A DNA stretch of 5,206 nt from Bacillota bacterium. GTDB taxonomy: Bacteria; Bacillota; Clostridia; DSM-8532. Below, in pieces: positions 1 to 5,206 of the stretch (position 1 is its first letter; each line of letters begins with the position of its first letter). The position numbers and the translations under genes are program-made. Location of the stretch: NCBI GenBank assembly GCA_023459915.1, contig JAEWSN010000102.1, forward strand, positions 1-5,206, read 5' to 3'. The notes below the pieces were generated by a model. It was not told the origin of the DNA, searched no databases, and was given only the letters and a program-made list of their open reading frames with translations.

Positions 1-683
1 TGTCGGTGCCGTTGATCGCAAAGGGAAATCCCTTGGGCATCGTGCTGGTGGAACAGGTCATTCCGGACGCGTTCAGCAACGAGACCGTTCGGCTGCTGGA
101 AATCATCGCCCAGCAGATATCCATTGCCATCGACAACGCGCGCCTGTACCAGCAGATGCAGGAGATGGCGACGATTGACGGCCTGACGGGCGCGTACAAC
201 CGCATCCATTTTCAGAACACGCTGCAGGAGGCTTTCCTGCGATCGAAGAGTGCCGGTGGGGAACTGTCGATGCTCATGTTCGACATCGATCACTTCAAGC
301 GCTTCAATGACACGCACGGTCACCAGTTTGGCGATCTTGTCCTGAAAACGCTGTCTGTGTTTGTGATGGAGAAACTGAGAAAAACGGATCTCTTTGCCCG
401 CTATGGCGGCGAGGAATTTGTGATTCTCATGCCGCACACCACGCTGCAACAGGCCTATGACAAGGCGGAGGAGCTGCGCCGGGGCATCGAGAAACTGCCG
501 GTCAGCTCGCAGCAGGTGACGGCGTCCGTCACGGTCAGCATCGGGGTGTCCACCTATCCGGATACCGCAGATACGGAAGTGGCGTTGATCAAGGCCGCCG
601 ATGACGCGATGTATGAGGCCAAAAATGCCGGACGCAACCTGGTGAGGCTGGCCGGCACCTTGTCCGAGGATGACGGGATGTGA
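1..683 (+). CDS. GAF-GGDEF diguanylate cyclase, C-terminal part (5' end outside window)
   Basis: Probable diguanylate cyclase, which condenses two GTP into the second messenger c-di-GMP. The reading frame is open from base 3, so the real start lies upstream of the window. The first ~45 residues (GIVLVEQ, then LLEIIAQQISIAIDNARLY) look like the end of a GAF sensor domain running into the helical linker that commonly joins GAF to GGDEF. The GGDEF domain follows: a DGLTGAYNR entry motif, the metal-binding stretch FDIDHFKRFND, the active-site motif GGEEF at bases 405-419 (an accepted catalytic variant of GGDEF), and a VSIGVS strand near the end. An RKTD motif at bases 378-389 lies exactly five residues before GGEEF, which is the canonical RxxD product-inhibition site. 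The protein should therefore be active and feedback-inhibited. No membrane segment is visible, and the GAF ligand cannot be told. The stop codon lies one base from the stop of the opposing cheW. Confidence 0.93.
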   Translation, partial: SVPLIAKGNPLGIVLVEQVIPDAFSNETVRLLEIIAQQISIAIDNARLYQQMQEMATIDGLTGAYNRIHFQNTLQEAFLRSKSAGGELSMLMFDIDHFKRFNDTHGHQFGDLVLKTLSVFVMEKLRKTDLFARYGGEEFVILMPHTTLQQAYDKAEELRRGIEKLPVSSQQVTASVTVSIGVSTYPDTADTEVALIKAADDAMYEAKNAGRNLVRLAGTLSEDDGM

Positions 684-684
684 A

Positions 685-1161
685 TCAGTTGACCTTGGCG
701 GCGTGTTTTTCGAGCATGTCCGCCATGTCTTTCTCTTCCTGCGTGGTCAGCACCTTGGTCAGGTCGAGCAGCAGGATGACATGTTCGTCGACTTTTGCCA
801 CGCCGGAGAGAAAGCGCTTGTCGAGGCCCTGGAGCGAGGGCGGTGTGGGTTCGATTTCCTCGTCCGGCACACGCACAATTTCCGTGACACTGTCCACAAT
901 GAACCCAAGCAGGAATTCATCCATGGTGACGATGATGATTTTTGTGTTGTCGTCGTTTTCCTTCTCCGGCAGCGCAAAGCGCTTGCGCAGATTGAAAACG
1001 GTCAGCACGCGGCCGCGCAGATTGAGCAATCCCTCGATGTAGGGCGCGGTATTGGGCACCTTGAAAATCTGCTGCGGTTTGAGGATTTGGTGGATTTGCG
1101 TGATTTCGATGCCAAACGTAAGATCGGCGACCATGAATTTGATGAATTGATGTGTTGCCAT
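685..1161 (-). CDS. cheW: CheW chemotaxis coupling protein
   Basis: CheW is the cytoplasmic adaptor that links methyl-accepting chemotaxis receptors to the histidine kinase CheA. The 158-residue product has the usual length and contains only the CheW fold. The diagnostic stretch GLLNLRGRVLTVFNLRKRF (about residues 44-62) carries the conserved NLRG. It is followed by GFIVDSVTEIVRV (87-98) and LSGVAKVDEHVILLLDL (118-134), all at the expected spacing. The family's usual 'VPVIDLR' strand reads LTVFNLR here, losing the proline and the aspartate. The ATG at 1161 is chosen because GGAGG sits six bases upstream and the CheW fold begins directly (MATHQFIKF). The same frame stays open to 1302, but those 47 residues are arginine- and proline-rich and unlike CheW. 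No cheA, receptor or other che gene is in the window. A short charged tail (residues ~141-158) follows the domain. PurW/CheV-type fusions are excluded by length. Confidence 0.95.
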   Translation of the reverse strand: MATHQFIKFMVADLTFGIEITQIHQILKPQQIFKVPNTAPYIEGLLNLRGRVLTVFNLRKRFALPEKENDDNTKIIIVTMDEFLLGFIVDSVTEIVRVPDEEIEPTPPSLQGLDKRFLSGVAKVDEHVILLLDLTKVLTTQEEKDMADMLEKHAAKVN

Positions 1162-1167
1162 GTGTTT

Positions 1168-1172
1168 CCTCC
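1168..1172 (-). promoter_or_regulatory. Ribosome binding site of cheW
   Basis: GGAGG on the minus strand, six bases before the ATG at 1161. It decides the cheW start: none of the earlier in-frame start codons, up to 1302, has a comparable site. Confidence 0.85.
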
Positions 1173-1226
1173 ATTGGACACGAGAACGCCGCTGTGTTGG
1201 TGGTACCGGCCGAATCGACGGTGTCG

Positions 1227-1244
1227 GGACGTTTCGCGACGTCC
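1227..1244. repeat. Perfect inverted repeat in the cheW leader
   Basis: GGACGT, a six-base centre (TTCGCG), then ACGTCC. It lies 66 bases upstream of the cheW start, and a ten-base perfect palindrome (AACGGCCGTT, 1253-1262) lies eight bases further away. It could be an operator or an RNA hairpin in the 5' leader. No T-tract follows on the minus strand, so it is not an obvious terminator. The function is unknown. Confidence 0.5.
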
Positions 1245-1275
1245 TTTGACGGAACGGCCGTTTGAATCTCCTCAT

Positions 1276-1306
1276 ATGATACCCGAATTTTCCGGCATCC
1301 AATCAA
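1276..1306 (-). promoter_or_regulatory. Candidate weak promoter for cheW
   Basis: On the minus strand TTGATT (1301-1306) and TATCAT (1276-1281) resemble -35 and -10 boxes, but the spacer is 19 bases, longer than the preferred 17. It lies in the 205-base argJ-cheW gap, and the palindromes at 1253-1262 and 1227-1244 would fall at or just after the start of transcription. cheW could instead be read through from argJ. Confidence 0.3.
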
Positions 1307-1366
1307 TTTTTCGGGCAAATGTGCCACGGGATGCGCCCGGATGCACGATTGCGCGGCTACCGCGGA

Positions 1367-2563
1367 TCAGGATCGGTAGGAGCCGTTGATTTTGACATAG
1401 TCACAGGAAAAGTCGCATGTCCACATCCGGTCGGTGATGGACCCGGCCTTCAAATCGAGGGTGATCACAACCTCGTCCCGCCGCAGGACCTCAAGCGCGG
1501 CAGTCTCGTCGAAGGGGAGGCCGGTGCCGTTTTGACAGACCGTGACGTCGCCAAGCCGGATGTCGATTTTGTCCGGATCGAAGCTGGCGCCCGAGTACCC
1601 CGCGGCGGTGAGGATGCGTCCCCAGTTTGCGTCTTCGCCGAAGAACGCGGTTTTCACCAGCGGGGATTTGCAGATGGCCTCGAGCATCTTGTGTGCGGTT
1701 TGCGGATCCGGCGCGCCGAGGACGACGAATTCGAGCAGCTTGGTGGCACCTTCGCCGTCACGGGCCAGCATGCGGGCCAAGCTGACCGCCACATCGGTCA
1801 GCTTGGCGACGAATTGGCGGAAATCCTCGTTTTCCGTTTCGATCAGCCGGTTTTCGGCCTTGCCGTTGGCCAGGACCAGCACCTTGTCGCAGACACTGGT
1901 GTCACCGTCCACGGAGATGCGGTTGTACGATTTGGACACCGCGGCGCGCAGCGCCTTGTCGAGCAGGGGGGCGGTGATGGCGATGTCGGTGGTGAGGACG
2001 GAAATCATGGTGGCCATGTTGGGGTGGATCATGCCCGATCCCTTGGCGAATCCGCCAATCCGGACTTCCCGGCCGTCCAGCGAAAAGGTGGCCTGCGCCT
2101 GCTTGGCAAAGGTGTCCGTTGTCATGACCGCTTCCGCCGCCGCCTGGCCACCGTCGACAGACAGTTGTCCGAACGCCTCGTTGAGTCCGTGCTCGATTTT
2201 CTGCAGATCGAGCGGGAACCCGATGACACCGGTGGAACCGATGAACGCCTGGCTCACCGGGCATCCCGCGAGAGACGCCAGCATGCCGGCGAAGCGTTCT
2301 GCATCCCGCTCGCCGTCCGGGCCAAGACAGGCGTTCGCGCAGCCGCTGTTGACGGCCACCGCGCGCCCGATGCCGCCGGCAATGTTCTTCCGGGACCACT
2401 GCAACGAATGGCCCTTGACCACATTGGTGGTGAAGACGCCGGCGATGGCGGCCGGTGTTTCGGAAACCACAACCGCCAGATCACGGTTGCCATTGCGCTT
2501 CAAGCCACAGGCAACCCCTGCGGCCAGGAATCCCTGTGGGTGGGTCACGCCGGAACGGTTCAT
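1367..2563 (-). CDS. argJ: ArgJ, glutamate N-acetyltransferase (ornithine acetyltransferase family)
   Basis: ArgJ transfers the acetyl group from N-acetylornithine to glutamate, recycling it in the cyclic arginine pathway. Bifunctional members also make N-acetylglutamate from acetyl-CoA. The 398-residue length is normal for the family. The segment GSGMIHPNMATMIS contains the conserved Ala184-Thr185 bond, where the precursor cleaves itself into alpha and beta chains; Thr185 becomes the catalytic nucleophile. STGVIG (110-115) supplies the oxyanion-hole Thr-Gly pair. VNSGCANAC (71-79), KTAFFGEDANWGRI (304-317) and the C-terminal CDYVKINGSYRS also match family signatures. All key residues are present, so the enzyme should be active. 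Whether it is mono- or bifunctional cannot be read from the sequence. The ATG at 2563 has AGGAGG seven bases upstream. argJ usually sits in an argCJB(D) cluster, but here the neighbours are cheW and a membrane GGDEF gene. Confidence 0.97.
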   Translation of the reverse strand: MNRSGVTHPQGFLAAGVACGLKRNGNRDLAVVVSETPAAIAGVFTTNVVKGHSLQWSRKNIAGGIGRAVAVNSGCANACLGPDGERDAERFAGMLASLAGCPVSQAFIGSTGVIGFPLDLQKIEHGLNEAFGQLSVDGGQAAAEAVMTTDTFAKQAQATFSLDGREVRIGGFAKGSGMIHPNMATMISVLTTDIAITAPLLDKALRAAVSKSYNRISVDGDTSVCDKVLVLANGKAENRLIETENEDFRQFVAKLTDVAVSLARMLARDGEGATKLLEFVVLGAPDPQTAHKMLEAICKSPLVKTAFFGEDANWGRILTAAGYSGASFDPDKIDIRLGDVTVCQNGTGLPFDETAALEVLRRDEVVITLDLKAGSITDRMWTCDFSCDYVKINGSYRS

Positions 2564-2570
2564 GCTGATG

Positions 2571-2576
2571 CCTCCT
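2571..2576 (-). promoter_or_regulatory. Ribosome binding site of argJ
   Basis: A full AGGAGG on the minus strand, seven bases before the ATG at 2563, which supports that start and suggests strong translation. Confidence 0.85.
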
Positions 2577-2581
2577 GACAG

Positions 2582-2616
2582 GGCAGCCGGATGCGAATCG
2601 GGGAAAACGGGCTGCC
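2582..2616 (-). repeat. Inverted repeat in the argJ 5' leader
   Basis: On the minus strand GGCAGCC (2616-2610) and GGCTGCC (2588-2582) are perfect complements separated by 21 bases. The first arm begins at the transcription start predicted from the promoter at 2623-2652, so the mRNA could begin with a seven-pair stem. The second arm ends five bases before the AGGAGG. It may protect the 5' end or influence initiation. This is inference from pairing alone. Confidence 0.4.
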
Positions 2617-2622
2617 AGCGGT

Positions 2623-2652
2623 ATTATATCCCTGTTGTCCTGTTGGTGTAAA
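2623..2652 (-). promoter_or_regulatory. Sigma70-type promoter of argJ
   Basis: On the minus strand TTTACA (2647-2652, five of six bases matching TTGACA) is followed after 18 bases by a perfect TATAAT (2623-2628). The predicted start near 2616 gives a leader of about 52 bases before the argJ ATG. This is the best promoter match in the window. It lies just downstream of the stop of the membrane GGDEF gene, so argJ can be transcribed on its own. Confidence 0.72.
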
Positions 2653-2676
2653 GCAACCGCCGGCTGTCTCAGCCGG
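2647..2676 (-). terminator. Possible weak terminator after the membrane GGDEF gene
   Basis: On the minus strand CCGGCT, loop GAGAC, AGCCGG (2676-2660) forms a six-pair GC-rich stem that includes the stop codon of the upstream gene. It can gain two more pairs past a one-base bulge. The following CGGTTGCTTTACA is only modestly T-rich, so intrinsic termination would be inefficient, and the T-rich part overlaps the -35 box of the argJ promoter. Confidence 0.35.
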
Positions 2677-3892
2677 GGCATTCCCGCACGGGGGGACTGT
2701 CATTGGCGACGGGATTGCCGGCAGGATCGGTGGCGGTCGTGAGTGACGCCTCCCGGGCGGCCGTCTGCTTTTTTGCCCGTTTTTCGTGGTACATGCGCAT
2801 GTCGACATGGTGCAGGAATTGATCGGCGTTTTTGTGCCGCACCGGATCAAAAATGGCACAGCCGATGGAGACGCTGAGCTGATAGGGCTTGTCCCCGGAA
2901 TGGTTGAGCCGGTTGAGGTTTTCCCGCACGCGGGCGCGGATGGCCAGGAAATCGATGGACTCGGAACCGACAAGCACCACGACAAATTCGTCGCCGGCAT
3001 ACCGTGCAATGAAGTCTTTGGAGTGGAAGCTCTTTTTGAGGATGTTTGCGATTTCCTCCAGCGCGTCGTCACCCTGCACATGGCCGTGGGCGTCGTTGAT
3101 GTCCTTGAAATTGTCCACGTCGAGCATGAGCGCGCCCAACACGGTGCCCGGACTCCACGCCTCGATGCGGCCACGCAGGTGTTTGTCGAGCTGGCGGCGG
3201 TTGAACAGGCCGGTGAGATAGTCGGTGCGCAGGCTGTGGTGCTGCAGATACAGATGGAGGATCAGCAGGGAGATGGTCATGCCGGACCAGACCAGCGTGA
3301 CCCCGAAGAAAAACAGCTGCAGGACACCGAAGGCGAAGGGCGGGAGCATGAAGGTGGTCAGTGGAAGAAAGTCGCGATGGTTGATTTTTTTCCGAAGCAG
3401 GATCAGCAGCGCGAAGGCGGCCAGCAGATAGCCGATCATCAGCATCGCGATCAGCCCGAACAGGGGCCCGCGGTGGAAGTGGTTGTCGGCGTCGATCATG
3501 AACAGCAGCCGGTGCAGCGGGGAGAACAGGGCGAATCCGGAGTACAGCAGCACGGGGATGGCGAGGATGGCGCCCTCCCGGAGTGTGCGGCGGTTGTCGC
3601 CAAGCACATGATTGTGCGCGTACAGATACCACAGCAGCGATATCACGGGGCCTGTCACACAGCCCAGCGTGCTGGTGATCCAGTTGAGCACGATGAGGCC
3701 CGGTGTTGCCATGCCCTCCAGGGTCCACCCGATGGTGTCGAGCATGAGGACGCAGAAGGTCAGGAACACCATGCCCCGATACAGGCGGTGGCTCAACAGG
3801 CTCCTGTCATAATTGGCCGCCTGGCCGAACAGCAGCAGGAGCAGCACGATGGCTGTGAAAAAACTGAGATCCGTCTGCATGAAATACGTCAT
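2669..3892 (-). CDS. Membrane diguanylate cyclase: seven-helix N-terminal region plus AGDEF domain
   Basis: A 407-residue integral membrane protein. Hydrophobic segments near residues 8-26, 41-58, 66-91, 108-124, 144-166, 175-197 and 199-217 suggest seven transmembrane helices, resembling the 7TM sensor modules found before GGDEF or histidine kinase domains. A short linker (LQHHSLRTDY) leads into the GGDEF domain: DYLTGLFNRR (224-233), LDVDNFKDIND (257-267), the active-site motif AGDEF (299-303), VSIGCAIF (341-348). AGDEF is a variant compatible with cyclase activity in characterised proteins. The RxxD inhibitory site is not conserved: the four residues at the right distance are HSKD. It is therefore probably active without canonical product inhibition, though degeneracy cannot be excluded. 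A polar tail of ~35 residues, rich in Ala, Thr and Pro, ends the protein. The ATG at 3892 is chosen because AGGAAGG lies five bases upstream. An in-frame ATG at 4009 lacks a binding site and adds 39 non-hydrophobic residues. Confidence 0.9.
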   Translation of the reverse strand: MTYFMQTDLSFFTAIVLLLLLFGQAANYDRSLLSHRLYRGMVFLTFCVLMLDTIGWTLEGMATPGLIVLNWITSTLGCVTGPVISLLWYLYAHNHVLGDNRRTLREGAILAIPVLLYSGFALFSPLHRLLFMIDADNHFHRGPLFGLIAMLMIGYLLAAFALLILLRKKINHRDFLPLTTFMLPPFAFGVLQLFFFGVTLVWSGMTISLLILHLYLQHHSLRTDYLTGLFNRRQLDKHLRGRIEAWSPGTVLGALMLDVDNFKDINDAHGHVQGDDALEEIANILKKSFHSKDFIARYAGDEFVVVLVGSESIDFLAIRARVRENLNRLNHSGDKPYQLSVSIGCAIFDPVRHKNADQFLHHVDMRMYHEKRAKKQTAAREASLTTATDPAGNPVANDSPPVRECPG

Positions 3893-3897
3893 GAGAA

Positions 3898-3904
3898 CCT
3901 TCCT
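3898..3904 (-). promoter_or_regulatory. Ribosome binding site of the membrane GGDEF gene
   Basis: AGGAAGG on the minus strand, five bases before the ATG at 3892. It favours this start over the ATG at 4009, which has no such site, and over the ATG four codons further in (MQTDLS). Confidence 0.7.
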
Positions 3905-3957
3905 GCGCGGGATGATTTGTGCCTGCGGCGATGACGTGACGGGGGTGCCGGAGACCG

Positions 3958-3967
3958 CCTCCGGAGG
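3958..3967. repeat. Palindrome CCTCCGGAGG in the GGDEF gene leader
   Basis: A ten-base perfect palindrome, 66 bases upstream of the membrane GGDEF start, inside a longer imperfect symmetry (3955-3970). It could be a protein binding site in the divergent region. In RNA it can form a stem only with a small rearranged loop. It also holds GGAGG, but no start codon at a suitable distance on either strand makes it a ribosome binding site for a recognised gene. Confidence 0.4.
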
Positions 3968-3971
3968 TGGT

Positions 3972-3989
3972 TCCCGCAGCCTTGCGGGA
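3972..3989. repeat. Seven-base hairpin in the GGDEF gene leader
   Basis: TCCCGCA, a four-base loop, then TGCGGGA: a perfect seven-pair stem, only four bases from the palindrome at 3958-3967. On the minus strand it would lie near the very 5' end of the transcript if the weak promoter at 4000-4028 is used. On the plus strand no T-run follows, so it is not a terminator. Confidence 0.5.
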
Positions 3990-3999
3990 GTCAGGGTAA

Positions 4000-4028
4000 A
4001 GATTATCATGAATTTGACATTTTTTCCA
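4000..4028 (-). promoter_or_regulatory. Candidate promoter of the membrane GGDEF gene
   Basis: On the minus strand TGGAAA (4023-4028), 17 bases, then TAATCT (4000-4005) preceded by TGA, an extended -10 arrangement. Both boxes are poor matches, though an overlapping GATAAT (4002-4007) adds some weight. If used, transcription would begin near 3993. The ATG at 4009 would then not be transcribed, and a leader of about 100 bases would carry the hairpin and palindrome. Confidence 0.28.
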
Positions 4029-4068
4029 CTGCCGTGCGCGCCGGAGCAAAAATGGTGCGGAATCAGGT

Positions 4069-4097
4069 TTGCATTGCCCCGTCACGCGTGTGATAAT
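4069..4097 (+). promoter_or_regulatory. Extended -10 promoter of the yerC-secA pair
   Basis: TTGCAT (4069-4074), a 17-base spacer, then GATAAT (4092-4097) preceded by TGT, the extended -10 motif. The predicted start near 4104 leaves a leader of about 42 bases before the GTG at 4146. A short inverted repeat, TCAC-GCGT-GTGA (4082-4093), overlaps the spacer and the -10 box and could serve as an operator. Confidence 0.62.
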
Positions 4098-4135
4098 GGA
4101 GGAGATTGCAGTTCGTCGCAGGGCGGACGCCACCT

Positions 4136-4142
4136 GGAGGAG
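4136..4142 (+). promoter_or_regulatory. Ribosome binding site of the TrpR-like gene (decides GTG start)
   Basis: GGAGGAG, with GGAGG ending five bases before the GTG at 4146. The reading frame is open far upstream, to beyond 3813, so this site and the start of family similarity fix the start. Confidence 0.8.
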
Positions 4143-4145
4143 TCC

Positions 4146-4505
4146 GTGAACCCGAAATTGAAGGATGAAGGCGCAGATCGCCTGTTCGAGGCCATTCTGC
4201 AGCTGCAGACAATTGAGGAATGTTACGCGTTTTTTGAGGATGTCGGAACCATTTCCGAACTCAAGGCGTTTGTGCAGCGGTTTGACGTCGCCCGCATGTT
4301 GGCGGAACGTAAAACCTACCGGGAGATCCACGAGAAAACCGGCGCGAGCGAGGCCACGATCAGCCGGGTCAGCCGTGCGCTCCATTATGGCGCGGACGGA
4401 TACCAGATTGTGCTGCGCCGCCTTGGTTTCGTGATCGAGGACGGGGCCGGTGCCGACACAGACACAAAAGCCATTTTCGCGCCGGATGGGGCGCAACGGG
4501 AGTAG
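4146..4505 (+). CDS. yerC: YerC/YecD family TrpR-like DNA-binding protein
   Basis: A 119-residue predicted transcription regulator of the YerC/YecD family, a relative of the tryptophan repressor TrpR with an all-helical fold and a helix-turn-helix. The signature runs from LFEAILQLQTIEECYAFFED (residues 13-32) through TISELKAFVQRFDVARML (35-52). The recognition unit is YREIHEKTGASEATISRVSRAL (58-79), ending in HYGADGYQIVLRRL (80-93). Family members are mostly about 100 residues, so the acidic then polar tail after residue 94 is a short extension. Their ligand and targets are generally not known, and tryptophan binding should not be assumed. The GTG start has GGAGG five bases upstream. The gene is followed after six bases by secA on the same strand, so the two are very likely co-transcribed and perhaps translationally coupled. 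Autoregulation through the repeat at 4082-4093 is possible. Confidence 0.9.
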   Translation: MNPKLKDEGADRLFEAILQLQTIEECYAFFEDVGTISELKAFVQRFDVARMLAERKTYREIHEKTGASEATISRVSRALHYGADGYQIVLRRLGFVIEDGAGADTDTKAIFAPDGAQRE

Positions 4506-4511
4506 ACAACC

Positions 4512-5206
<695 letters not shown>

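Noticed and set aside
1162..1302. N-terminal extension of CheW
   Set aside because: The extra 47 residues do not resemble CheW, and the ATG at 1161 has an ideally placed GGAGG.
1314..1328. Sigma54-like element (TGGCAC followed by TTGC) upstream of cheW on the minus strand
   Set aside because: Only two bases separate the two boxes, whereas sigma54 promoters need about five, so the GG/GC spacing is wrong.
1352..1364. Hairpin CGCGG-CTA-CCGCG just after argJ as a terminator
   Set aside because: The five-pair stem has a three-base loop and no T-run on the minus strand.
1319..2578. Long plus-strand open frame (about 419 codons) opposite argJ
   Set aside because: It lies antisense to a gene with complete ArgJ signatures. 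The translation is rich in Gly, Arg, His and Asp with no recognisable domain, as expected from the complement of a G+C-rich gene.
2786..3934. Plus-strand open frame opposite the membrane GGDEF gene
   Set aside because: It is Gln/His/Glu-rich with no family resemblance, and it mirrors the codons of a convincing membrane protein on the other strand.
3893..4000. c-di-GMP riboswitch in the GGDEF gene leader
   Set aside because: Stems are present, but I cannot place the conserved GEMM-I or GEMM-II core bases. A covariance search would decide.
3893..4009. Extended start (ATG at 4009) for the membrane GGDEF protein
   Set aside because: There is no ribosome binding site before 4009, the added residues are polar and Pro-rich ahead of the first membrane helix, and AGGAAGG precedes the ATG at 3892.
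4015..4020. TTGACA on the plus strand as a -35 box
   Set aside because: No -10-like hexamer occurs 16-18 bases downstream; that stretch is GC-rich.

Overview
The window looks like a housekeeping and signalling region of a motile, G+C-rich bacterium, most likely a clostridial member of the Bacillota. Three things point there. SecA closely follows the form I associate with Clostridia (for example DNMVVYKEHKVQR and LIISGQGD). The TrpR-like YerC/YecD regulator is a family typical of Bacillota. Shine-Dalgarno sequences are strong (AGGAGG or GGAGG) before argJ, cheW and the TrpR-like gene. This is judged from remembered family patterns, not from a search, and the exact lineage is not resolved.

Layout, left to right: (1) the 3' part of a plus-strand GAF-GGDEF diguanylate cyclase gene, cut by the left edge; (2) a minus-strand cheW, converging on gene 1 with a single base between the stop codons; (3) a minus-strand argJ (glutamate N-acetyltransferase), separated from other arginine genes within the window; (4) a minus-strand gene for an integral membrane protein with about seven N-terminal helices and a C-terminal GGDEF-type domain; (5) after a divergent intergenic region, a plus-strand pair: a TrpR-like YerC/YecD regulator starting at GTG and, six bases after its stop, secA, which runs off the right edge.

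Functionally, two c-di-GMP synthesis proteins of different architecture flank a chemotaxis coupling protein. One keeps a canonical product-inhibition site and the other does not. argJ has a good-looking sigma70 promoter just upstream, so it can be expressed independently of the membrane cyclase gene. The yerC-secA pair has its own extended -10 promoter and is probably one transcription unit.

The three intergenic regions (1162-1366, 2564-2668, 3893-4145) are all under 300 bases. They hold ribosome binding sites, candidate promoters and several inverted repeats. I see no tRNA, rRNA, CRISPR array, insertion sequence or phage gene. I found no convincing new multi-gene system. The most useful leads are the yerC-secA linkage, the structured leader of the membrane cyclase gene, and the contrast between the two GGDEF domains.
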